64,000 nt of DNA from Streptomyces sp. 35G-GA-8 (GTDB taxonomy: Bacteria; Actinomycetota; Actinomycetes; Streptomycetales; Streptomycetaceae), in contig NZ_JAMHJQ010000016.1 in assembly GCF_023534745.1 (NCBI RefSeq), forward strand, positions 62,001 to 126,000. The letters are read 5' to 3'. Positions within the stretch are counted from its first letter, which is position 1. Every line of letters begins with the position of its first letter. Below the pieces are notes generated by a model. It was not told where the DNA came from. It ran no database searches and saw only the letters and a list, made by a program, of their open reading frames with translations. The position numbers and the translations under genes were made by a program. Below are positions 43,534 to 51,780 of the stretch, piece after piece.

Positions 43534-45576
43534 GCCCATCCTCCGCAAGCGCGGGAGAGCAGACACCAGCCTTGCCGGGCGCCCCCGTCCTCGGCGGGTC
43601 CATCCCCGCGGGCGCGGGGAGCAGCGGGTCTCGTGAGCCCAGGCGACCGCGTCGGCGGGTCCATCCCCGCAGGCGCGGGGAGCAGCCGTACGAGGGCCTG
43701 GAGAAGATCTGGGAGCTGGGTCCATCCCCGCGGGCGCGGGGAGCAGTCGCCCTTGCCGTCGCCAGGCCAGCGCAGGCCGGGTCCATCCCCGCAGGCGCGG
43801 GGAGCAGCCCTCATCGCCGCCGGAGCCATCGCCGTACCCGGGTCCATCCCCGCAGGCGCGGGGAGCAGTCCGGGGTTGGTGCGCTGGGCAGATGACGGGT
43901 GGGTCCATCCCCGCAGGCGCGGGGAGCAGCGTCACCGTCGCCGCCCTGCGCATCTGACCCCGGGTCCATCCCCGCAGGCGCGGGGAGCAGCTCAGATTGG
44001 ACTCGCCCTCCTCTGCCGGGACGGGTCCATCCCCGCAGGCGCGGGGAGCAGCCGTTCCCGTTCATCCAGGCTGACGCGGTCGCGGGTCCATCCCCGCAGG
44101 CGCGGGGAGCAGGTACGGGACCAGGCCAAACGGGCGAGGGAGGAGGGTCCATCCCCGCAGGCGCGGGGAGCAGGTCACGTCCGACTTCCCCACCCCCCCA
44201 CGGTTGGGTCCATCCCCGCAGGCGCGGGGAGCAGCGCCAGCTGCTCGCCGACCAGCGCCACGGCGAGGGTCCATCCCCGCAGGCGCGGGGAGCAGCCGCC
44301 GCCGGAGCCGACGGACAGCGCCCATGAGGGTCCATCCCCGCAGGCGCGGGGAGCAGTGGGCTGGTGCTTCGGCGTGGTGGCGACCGGTGGGTCCATCCCC
44401 GCAGGCGCGGGGAGCAGGTCGGGGCGGTCGTGTAGACCTGTCCGGACGCGGGTCCATCCCCGCAGGCGCGGGGAGCAGCCGGAGTCACGGCCGCCCGCCG
44501 TGTCGATGGCGGGTCCATCCCCGCAGGCGCGGGGAGCAGTGGCGAGTGCTCGCTGCTGTTGCGGAGCCGGAGGGTCCATCCCCGCAGGCGCGGGGAGCAG
44601 GCGGTGACGTCGGCGAGCATCCAGTGGTGGACGGGTCCATCCCCGCAGGCGCGGGGAGCAGCAGCACGGCTGCCAGCCCTCCTTGACGGCCTTGGGTCCA
44701 TCCCCGCAGGCGCGGGGAGCAGATCACCTGCCGGGCCTGGTCGACGCCGCTGAAGGGTCCATCCCCGCAGGCGCGGGGAGCAGTTGCGGATGGGTGTTGG
44801 GGTGTTGTGGTGGCTGGGTCCATCCCCGCAGGCGCGGGGAGCAGTCCGGTACGTACGGGTCCGAGCCGCGCAACGTGGGTCCATCCCCGCAGGCGCGGGG
44901 AGCAGATGCAACGAGAAGACGCCGAAGAGCTGATGGCGGGTCCATCCCCGCAGGCGCGGGGAGCAGAGCTCGAACGACCAGCTGGGCGGGGACGAGGCAG
45001 GTCCATCCCCGCAGGCGCGGGGAGCAGTCCATGATCGTGGGCATGTCGACACCCAGCTCAGGTCCATCCCCGCAGGCGCGGGGAGCAGAAAACGAACCTC
45101 GTGCACGTGATCCTCGCCGGGGGTCCATCCCCGCAGGCGCGGGGAGCAGATCCCGGGACTGTGCGCCGCTGCTGAGATCGTGGGTCCATCCCCGCAGGCG
45201 CGGGGAGCAGGCCACCACCAGGTCTTCCGCGGCCGATGCGTTGGGTCCATCCCCGCAGGCGCGGGGAGCAGCCGTAGCGGCTGATCAGTCCCGGCAGACT
45301 GATGGGTCCATCCCCGCAGGCGCGGGGAGCAGCGTCCTGAGGGATTCCAGCGTGTTCTTCGACTGGGTCCATCCCCGCAGGCGCGGGGAGCAGGTCGCTC
45401 ACGTGCTGATCTCCTCTCAGTTCTCGGGTCCATCCCCGCAGGCGCGGGGAGCAGCCCGTCCGAGCACACCCCCGATCCCCTGCCCCGGGTCCATCCCCGC
45501 AGGCGCGGGGAGCAGCACTTCGAGCGGCCGGGCGCGGTCGATCAGTCGGGTCCATCCCCGCAGGCGCGGGGAGCAG
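43534..45576 (-). CRISPR. type I-E CRISPR array, 34 repeats and 33 spacers
   Basis: A 29-bp repeat, beginning GGGTCCATCCCCGC and ending GGCGCGGGGAGCAG on the plus strand, recurs every 61 bp from 43,596 to 45,548. An extra degenerate copy lies at 43,534-43,562. Spacers are 32 bp (the leftmost 33). In the other strand the repeat has the usual I-E form starting CTGCTCCCCGC and ending GGACCC, so transcription is leftward. Damage is confined to the left end: the first copy is degenerate and the copies at 43,596 and 43,718 have G for A in the loop. This marks the left end as the old, leader-distal end. Confidence 0.96.
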
Positions 45577-45700
45577 TGTGCGTGACCAGCAGGTTTCCTA
45601 GCGAGCAAGGCCGCTTTGAACCAACTGCAACGAGAGCGACAAATAGGGTAAATCGGCCAACTAGTTGCGCACGGCTCTCCAGCGAACAGGTTACGGCCGC
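45577..45700 (-). promoter_or_regulatory. probable CRISPR leader
   Basis: The sequence right of the last perfect repeat is the leader end, by repeat orientation and by the location of degenerate repeats at the opposite end. It is less GC-rich than its surroundings (for example GCGACAAATAGGGTAAATCGG region near 45,636-45,656). The remaining stretch to 45,928 has no supported gene. Confidence 0.5.
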
Positions 45701-45928
45701 CCACAGACCGCCACCAGCCTCCCGCCCAAGAGCCCGGAAACGTCGTGCGGGCCGAGCCTGGTCGAGGGAAGATGTCGAACCCCGACACCCTCCCTCCACT
45801 GCACCACTTCCGCACCACTCACAGCGGCATCCTGTGGTCAGCCACGGCCAGGCAAGACATCGACGATTCAGCCGCCGCCGGACATAAGTCCCGCCTGACC
45901 AGCAGGGGAACCACAAAGGCACCCGTGA

Positions 45929-45972
45929 TGCCCAAGCTCAGAGCGCGAGTTCGATTCTCGCCACCCGCTCCA
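45929..45972 (+). repeat. att scar 3: 3' fragment of tRNA-Gly(CCC)
   Basis: Again the 3' tRNA half, with two changes (ATGCCC for ATTCCC at its start, and CTCGCC for CTCGTC). About 75 bp after it (46,009-46,085) are also repeated after scar 5: TTTTCCGGCCGCGTGCCATT, then CGCGTGCCA, then GACCCCTCCGACCAGGCCGA. Read leftward this flank would encode VAMAREWHAAGK, probably the end of an integrase-linked gene. Confidence 0.8.
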
Positions 45973-45978
45973 TGACGA

Positions 45979-46018
45979 GGGCCCAAGTCAGCGACTTGGG
46001 CCTCCTTTGTTGTCTAGA
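45979..46018 (+). terminator. hairpin terminator after att scar 3
   Basis: GGCCCAAGTC and GACTTGGGCC pair perfectly around AGC, followed by TCCTTTGTTGTCT. The same hairpin follows scars 4 and 5, while scars 1 and 2 carry a different GGCC hairpin. Confidence 0.8.
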
Positions 46019-46124
46019 CCATTTTCCGGCCGCGTGCCATTCGCGTGCCATAGCGACCCCTCCGACCAGGCCGAACGTTGCTCTCGGACCTCCTCAAGCG
46101 GCGCCTGACACCCCGTCGTCTCAT

Positions 46125-47099
46125 TTAATGAGACGCACTTTGGGTGACCTGCGTCATAAGAGTTGGATCGGGCTGGGCTGTGCGGGAGCGAATCCGCTGC
46201 GGAGCGAATGCTGTTGTCGTCCTCACTCTGCGGTAGGAGGCGGCAGTCCTTCGGACTACCGCCGCCGAGCGGCCTGTGCGGCGGGCCCCGGTGGGCGTGG
46301 CACGAGAGGGTGAGTGGTCGCGCCGCTGCCGCTCTGGTGGGGTCGGCTCTGTCTGGCGGCGGACGTCGTGGTCGATGTCGGCGGCGAGCCGGCGCTGATG
46401 CTCCTTGGTGGAGTGCTGGTAGATGAGCTGTGCCTTCTCGGAGGACTGGCCCGCGCGGACCATGAGGTCCTTCAGCTTGGCCTCCGTGTCGGCGGCGAGG
46501 GTGTTGCCGGTGTGCCGCAGATCGTAGAAGCGGAAGCCATCGGGCAGGCCCGCCTGGTCCCGGGCTCTTCGCCACTTGCGCCCGAAGGTCGTACCGCGCA
46601 GCGCCGCGCCCTTCTCTCCGACGAACACCAGCCCGTCGCCTCCTGGCTCGGCGAACCATTCCAGGTGACGGCGGAGGTCTTCGTACAGGAAGGCGGGCAG
46701 GACGATCTCCCGTTTGCCGGCGCGGGACTTGGGGTCGCCGATGACGCGGTGTCCGGTGTTCAGCGCGGGCGCGGCACGGCGCACCCAGAGGGAGCCCGCG
46801 TCGAGGTCAATGTCCCCTCGGCGGAGTTCGGCGAGTTCCTCAGGGCGCATCGAGGCGAACGCTCCGAGGAGGACCATCAGCCGCCAGCGCAGTCCGATGA
46901 CATCGGCGACAGCGAAGACCTGGGCCACCGTCGCGACGGGACGTTCATCCGCTTCTTCGTGTCCCGCGCCGCGGATACGGCACGGGTTCTTGCGGATCAT
47001 GTCATCGTCGACCGCGGTCTCCATAACGGCTTTCAGCAGCCGGTACGACTTGACGACCGCGGTCCCGCCCGTGGACCGCAGCCGCTCCGCGCGCCACGG
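46125..47099 (-). pseudogene. tyrosine recombinase (phage-type integrase), 5'-truncated
   Basis: The catalytic domain is intact: the first arginine in MRPEELAELRRGDIDL, the box FYDLRHTGNTL with the second arginine, and the tyrosine in AQLIYQHSTKEHQ. The first ATG in frame is at 47024, but clear integrase sequence (GGTAVVKSYRLLKAV) continues upstream to a TAG at 47100-47102, with no start codon in between. The N-terminal arm-binding and SAM-like domains are therefore missing. The C-terminus has about 65 extra basic residues. It lies beside att scar 3 and was probably the integrase for that site. Confidence 0.75.
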
Positions 47100-47125
47100 C
47101 TACCTCTCATCCGCGACACTGCCCC

Positions 47126-47407
47126 TCAAAGGGAGAGACGCTCCACGACGATGCTGAGCAACACCACAATCAGGCTGCTGACTGTCGACACCAGGATCGC
47201 CCCGGACAGCGAGTCAGGGTCTCGCCATCCCTGTTGGAATCCATGGCGCTGGTGCGTGAGAGTGCCGGACCTCGCTGCACCAAACCAGAAGCTCCGGCGC
47301 GGGCCCTGCGCTCTGTTCCTCCTCCTCTTGACAGGCCACAGGACCGTGCGCAGGCGACGGTTGGAAACGAACGGCTTTCGGCGGGCAGTCACGGCAGTAC
47401 TCCTCAC
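47126..47407 (-). CDS. doubtful small protein with a C-terminal hydrophobic segment
   Basis: A 93-residue frame from GTG 47407 is very basic and ends in a membrane-like stretch (ILVSTVSSLIVVLLSIVVE). No ribosome binding site and no family are seen. It may be a relic or a small membrane peptide. Confidence 0.25.
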   Translation of the reverse strand: MRSTAVTARRKPFVSNRRLRTVLWPVKRRRNRAQGPRRSFWFGAARSGTLTHQRHGFQQGWRDPDSLSGAILVSTVSSLIVVLLSIVVERLSL

Positions 47408-47533
47408 ATCGGCCTAAAACCGCCGGACGAGGGCCTGGCGGTAAAGCCATGAACGCGCCTCCGGAAGGTTTCCGGCGAGCTGCTCTTGCGCCGAACCCAG
47501 CGGGATACCGTGGCCAGACAAATATTTCCGGAT

Positions 47534-47557
47534 TTCCGGGGCGCCTAAGCCCCGGAA
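47534..47557. promoter_or_regulatory. perfect inverted repeat before the NB-ARC gene
   Basis: TTCCGGGGC (47534-47542) and GCCCCGGAA (47549-47557) pair perfectly around six bases and end 17 bases before the ATG at 47575. It could be an operator or an mRNA hairpin limiting translation. Confidence 0.5.
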
Positions 47558-47574
47558 GGTGCGAGGTGTACGGG

Positions 47575-49593
47575 ATGGGTACAGGGGCGGCAACCCGCTT
47601 CTGGTCAGAGTTGCGAACCCTGCGTGAGGCCGCCGGCTGCACGCACGATCAGCTGATAAGGATGCCGTCCACCGGCCCTGCTCCCGGAATGTCCACCCTG
47701 AATGACTGGCTGACTGGCTGACTGGCAAGACGGTGCCGAGCAGACGGTTCCAACCCTTCTTCGGATCCCTGGTCACCTTCCTTCAGCGGGAGGCGGTCGA
47801 TCGTGGCCGTCGAACCGGGCCTGAACCGGACTGGCACCAGTTACTCATCGCTGCGCGACAGGACCGCAACGCTCAGCGGGGCGGCCGCCCGTCAGCCCCC
47901 CGAAGCCCTGAGCAGCCAAACCACGTCACGCTGCCCGCCCGCCCGCTCATCTTCGCGGCCCGGCACGAGGAACTGCGCCGGACCATGTCGTGGATGGCGT
48001 CCGCACACGACTCCGCAACGAACAACGCCCCAGTGCTACCGATCGTAGGAATGCCCGGAGTGGGAAAGACCACCCTGGCCCTGCAGGCCGCGCGCCTGGC
48101 ACACGACAGGGGCTGGTTTCCCGGCGGCATCATCTATCTTGACGTGCACGGCTACAGTCACGAACCTCCCCTCAAGCCTCAAGTCGTGGCAGAGCGTGTG
48201 CTCCGAGCTGTCGGAGTTCGCAACAAGGATCTGCCGCCGATCGGAGAGGGACGGTCGGCCCTATGGCACGCAAGTCTGGAGCGCTTGTCAGACTCGCAGC
48301 GCCCGCTACTGGTCGTGTTTGACAATGTGAACGCGACAGCCCAGATTGCAGACCTGTTGCCGTCCGGCCCGCACCGTGTGCTCGTCACATCACGCCGGAA
48401 ACTCTCCGACCTGCCTTTCGGGAACATACGTCTAGATCCTCTGACTCAGAGCGAGGGTCTCGACTTGCTGGCCCGAGCGCTGCAGTCGCCGGGCATCGAC
48501 ACTCCGGTACCTGAGAACGACCAGCGGCTCGTCGAGCAGGCCGAGGATGCTGGTCGCCTCGTCGACCTGTGTGGGGGTCTCCCGCTGGCCCTGGTGGTCC
48601 TGGCTGCGTTGCTACGGGACGAGCGGGAACGACCGCTTCGCGACCAAGTTGCCGATCTGGCGGCAGCCCACAGTCGGCTGGACGTCCTGACGTACGACGA
48701 CGTAGACAGCTCGGGAAGGCCGCTGGTAGTGCGCGCGGTCCTGGATCTGTCCTACCAGCACTTGACACAGAATCAAGCTCGCGCACTCCACCTGCTGGGT
48801 TGTAGTCCCGGAACGGACGTGGCGACCGCAGCGGCCGCTGCCCTGATCGGCGAGAGCACGGCGGTGTCCCGTCGACTGCTGGTGGGCCTGGCCCGCATCC
48901 ACCTCCTGAAGCAGGGTCCCCAAGACCGCTGGTCCATGCACGACTTGGTCCGGCTGCACGCCTTGGAACACGGCATCCTCGCTCAGACACGGGACAACGA
49001 GCGGAACAAGGCCAGACTGCGGCTCTACAAGCACGTCGGGCGACAAGGAGACCGCCGAACGCGCGCACGCCCGGTCCGTTTGGCTTTTCGAACAGTTTGG
49101 TCGCTATTACGAAGCAGCCGGACCGATCATGCATCTCGGCCGAATCCACCTGGCCAGCGGTCGGCCGGAGAAGGCCGTCAACCACTTTTCTCAGGCTGGC
49201 GGCCTATTCGCTCTATACGGCGACCCTCACGCCGAAGCCCTCGCGCTAGGAAACATGGGCGGCCCCCTGATTCTCTTGGGTAGGTACCGCAAGGCACTCG
49301 ATGTCTGCCAGGAGGCCCTGCACCTCGCCGACGGAGATGACGGTCGATATCACCGCGGCATCGCACTGGCGAACATGGGCGGGGCCTACATGGGTCTCGG
49401 GCTGATGGACACCGCACTGAGTTGCTACAGCGAAGGAGCGCAGCTCTTCCAGCAGCTCGGAGACCATCAGAACCTGGTCACCACGTTGGCCAACATGAGT
49501 TCGATCCTCACTCAGCAGGGGGAATTTACCAGGGCGCGAGAAATGCAACAGCGGGCCGAGTCGTCTCTGCGACGCTTGAATCGGACATCCTGA
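47575..49593 (+). pseudogene. HTH-NB-ARC-TPR (STAND) regulator broken by two frameshifts
   Basis: The gene encodes a STAND regulator. An N-terminal HTH-like part (FWSELRTLREAAGCTHDQLI) is followed by an NB-ARC ATPase with Walker A GMPGVGKTTLA and Walker B RPLLVVFDNV, a GGLPLAL motif, and C-terminal TPR units (LGNMGGPLILLGRYRKALDV). Lesion 1: three copies of TGACTGGC at 47703-47726 shift the frame and give a stop at 47719; with two copies the reading NDWLTGKTVPSRRFQ is continuous. Lesion 2: near 49,035 the frame shifts by one and resumes as SGDKETAERAHARS. The expected linker between NB-ARC and TPR looks shortened there, so a deletion is likely. Confidence 0.78.
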
Positions 49594-50002
49594 GCCTCTG
49601 CACAGCGATTCTGTGCAGCACCCGTATTTTCTGGTCGCAGTGAGCCCGGTATCTGTCTGCGCTGTCTGGCTCATTTCCTGTTTGCTGGCCCTCACCAGCC
49701 CTTTTGCTCACAGATGCCTAGTTCCGGCGACGTTGCGCACCACCCAGGAGCCTTTCCGCTCCGGACTGTAGCCAACGCGAGAGGGGTGCGCTGGCGGACT
49801 GGCGAGATAACCGTTCACCTGGGCCATCACGTCGCGTCAGCGCAGTAGGCGCCTGCGTGGTGGCGTGCGAGGTGGAGCCGTTCTCGGACAAGGTCGCCCG
49901 ACTCTCGGCGGAAGCGGTCGGCCCAGCGTAGAACTCTTTGAGGATAGGCACGGGTGAAGAGGTCTCGCGTACGGGGCGACGCCGGGCGTGTGTAGAGGGC
50001 TG
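49594..50002. other. no supported gene before the Crp-type regulator
   Basis: Short frames on both strands show no family. The last part must hold the promoter of the Crp-cyclase operon; no clear boxes are seen. Confidence 0.3.
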
Positions 50003-50662
50003 ATGGGAAGGCGACGGGTGCTGTCGGACGAGGCATGGCGTGAGCTGCTTGGGCAGGGAGCCATCCGCACTTTTCGCGAGCGCAGCGTGATGCTGAGACA
50101 GGGCTCCGCGGGCACGCACCTGCTCGCCCTCACCGACGGTCTGGCCAAGGTCGTGTGCCGGGAGCCGGGCGGGGTCGTAACCTGGCTGGCCTTCCGGGGG
50201 CCGGGTGACCTGTTGGGTGAGGTGTCCGTCTTCAATGGCACCCCACGTACGGCGGAAGTGGTGTCGCTCACCCCCTGCACGGCTGTCGTGCTGGAAGCGG
50301 AGAGGTTCCGCCGGTTCGTCGAACGGCGCGGTCTCGTCATGGACTTGATGCGCCAGGCCCTCTCCCGGCTGCGCGAATCCGACGCACACCGCACCGAGCT
50401 GCTGACCCTGCCGGTGGTCGTGCGGCTGGCACGGGCGCTCCTGCGGCTGGTCGAACTCACCGCGCCCGGAGCCGAGTCCGACGTCGTACGGCTGACCGGT
50501 CTGAGCCAGGAGGAGATCGCCCAGGCGATCGGCGTAACCCGCAACGCCGCCATCACAGGACTGCAACGGCTACGGGAGTCAGGCGCCGTCGAGACGGCCC
50601 GCCGGGCGATCGTCATCAAGGACATGAAGGTGCTGCGCGACTGGGCGACGACCGCACCGTGA
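50003..50662 (+). CDS. Crp/Fnr-family regulator with cyclic-nucleotide-binding motif
   Basis: The 219-residue protein has an N-terminal cyclic-nucleotide-binding beta-roll and a C-terminal winged helix. The phosphate-binding cassette FRGPGDLLGEVSVFNGTPRT keeps the glutamate (E73) and arginine (R82) that hold the sugar and phosphate of cAMP/cGMP in CRP. The recognition region is LSQEEIAQAIGVTRNAAITG. Upstream frames allow a GTG at 49988, but ATG 50003 is the natural start. It is followed by a class III cyclase-like gene, so a cNMP made next door is the obvious candidate ligand. There are no Fnr-type iron-sulfur cysteines. Confidence 0.88.
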   Translation: MGRRRVLSDEAWRELLGQGAIRTFRERSVMLRQGSAGTHLLALTDGLAKVVCREPGGVVTWLAFRGPGDLLGEVSVFNGTPRTAEVVSLTPCTAVVLEAERFRRFVERRGLVMDLMRQALSRLRESDAHRTELLTLPVVVRLARALLRLVELTAPGAESDVVRLTGLSQEEIAQAIGVTRNAAITGLQRLRESGAVETARRAIVIKDMKVLRDWATTAP

Positions 50663-50871
50663 ACTACGACAGCGACGGTCTTCTCTCCTCCTCCGCTGAA
50701 TGAGCGCTGCCCGCCCGCGGGCGGGCTTCCCCGCCTGAGTACGCCGCCGTTGTGACGTGGGACACCCGCGAAGCGCCCTCTCCTGTGCAGTCGGACGGAC
50801 GGATCCGGAAGAACCTCGAAGCAGCCGGCCAACGGCTTCGTCCCCGCCCCGCTTCCACGAGGAGATCCCGC

Positions 50872-51780
50872 ATGTCCACGTCCGTTCCCGCCCCGTACTC
50901 CGAGAGCCGAGCGCTGCCTCCCTACCGCGGTCTGTTCGCCGTCGACGCCAAGGACTTCACGGGTCTGCCCGCCGTGCAGCACGGTCCGGTGAGCCAGTTG
51001 ATCCCCGAACTGGTGGACCAGGCACTGGAGCAGGCCGGGCTACACGAGCTGCGCGACTCGAAGCGGTTCCCGGCCAACACCGGTGACGGCGTGGTGTTCG
51101 GTTTCGACCCGGCGTTGCTGCCCTTCGTCCTCTGGCCGTTCCTGGGCGTGCTGGACGACATCCTCGGCGCGTACAACAGGCAGAGTGTGGGTCCCCGCAT
51201 CCGGCTCCGGGCCAGTGTCCACGTAGGACCGCTGCCGGACGCGGACAATCCCGGCGACGGCAACGGCACGGCCCGCAACGACACCCACCGACTGCTGGAC
51301 TCCCGTCCGGTCAAAGCCATCATGGCGGCGGCGAGTGAAGAGGTCACCCACCTGGCGGCGGTCATCTCCCAGCGCGTTTACGAGGATGTCGTACTCGGCG
51401 CGTACACCGGACTGCATCCGGATCGCTGTGTGGAGGTGCCGGCCACCGTTGAGGGGAAGAACTTCGCGCAGCGGGCCTGGCTCTACGTCCCGTCGCCGTC
51501 CGGAAACCTCGTACAGGCCGGTGTACGACCGCGCGAGGAATCCGCGGCGCAGGGCAGCGAATCCGTCGATCGTGAACCCGTCCAGGCCACGGGGCCCGGC
51601 GCGCGGTACAGCGGCAACAAACAGCACGTGGGCGAGGGCGCCGCCGTGATGGGCAGCGTGGGAAGGGACGTCACGTACCGGGGCGGCTCCACCTCGTACC
51701 GCGGCACCAACCAGCACTGGGGCAGCGGCGACAACGTGACGGGTGACAAGCAGGTCGGCGGAGCCGGAGGCGACCGGTGA
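50872..51780 (+). CDS. class III nucleotidyl-cyclase-like protein with Gly/Asn/Gln-rich tail
   Basis: The 302-residue protein has one domain (about 15-210) with the pattern of class III nucleotide cyclases. YRGLFAVDAKDFTG carries the first metal aspartate (D25) and FPANTGDGVVFGF the second (D72). The segment RIRLRASVHVGPLPD corresponds to the strand near the substrate site. The C-terminal tail from about 245 is low-complexity, with Y-S-G-N-K-Q and GEGAAVMGSVGRDV, then a second related run NQHWGSGDNVTGDKQVGG. GAGGAG precedes the ATG at 50872. No membrane segment or sensor domain is seen. Whether it makes a cyclic nucleotide and which one is untested; a degenerate cyclase fold is the alternative. 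Confidence 0.72.
   Translation: MSTSVPAPYSESRALPPYRGLFAVDAKDFTGLPAVQHGPVSQLIPELVDQALEQAGLHELRDSKRFPANTGDGVVFGFDPALLPFVLWPFLGVLDDILGAYNRQSVGPRIRLRASVHVGPLPDADNPGDGNGTARNDTHRLLDSRPVKAIMAAASEEVTHLAAVISQRVYEDVVLGAYTGLHPDRCVEVPATVEGKNFAQRAWLYVPSPSGNLVQAGVRPREESAAQGSESVDREPVQATGPGARYSGNKQHVGEGAAVMGSVGRDVTYRGGSTSYRGTNQHWGSGDNVTGDKQVGGAGGDR

Larger units (their letters stand above)
32028..45972. mobile_element. island B (CRISPR-Cas island), between scars 2 and 3
   Basis: The whole type I-E system, its array and one regulator fragment sit between two tRNA-Gly 3' scars. No integrase gene is inside. The bases just before scar 3 (AAAGGCACCCGTGATGCCC) match those before scar 1 (AAAGCACCTGTGATTCCC), unlike scars 2 and 4. 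CRISPR carriage by a tRNA-integrating element is inferred, not proven. Confidence 0.5.

Noticed and set aside
43811-45469. A 552-residue leftward open frame, and similar frames on the other strand, across the CRISPR array with a recurring PRACGDGP / SIPAGAGS pattern
   Set aside because: The frames are translations of the 61-bp CRISPR unit. Their regular repeat period is the array itself; no ribosome binding site or family is present.
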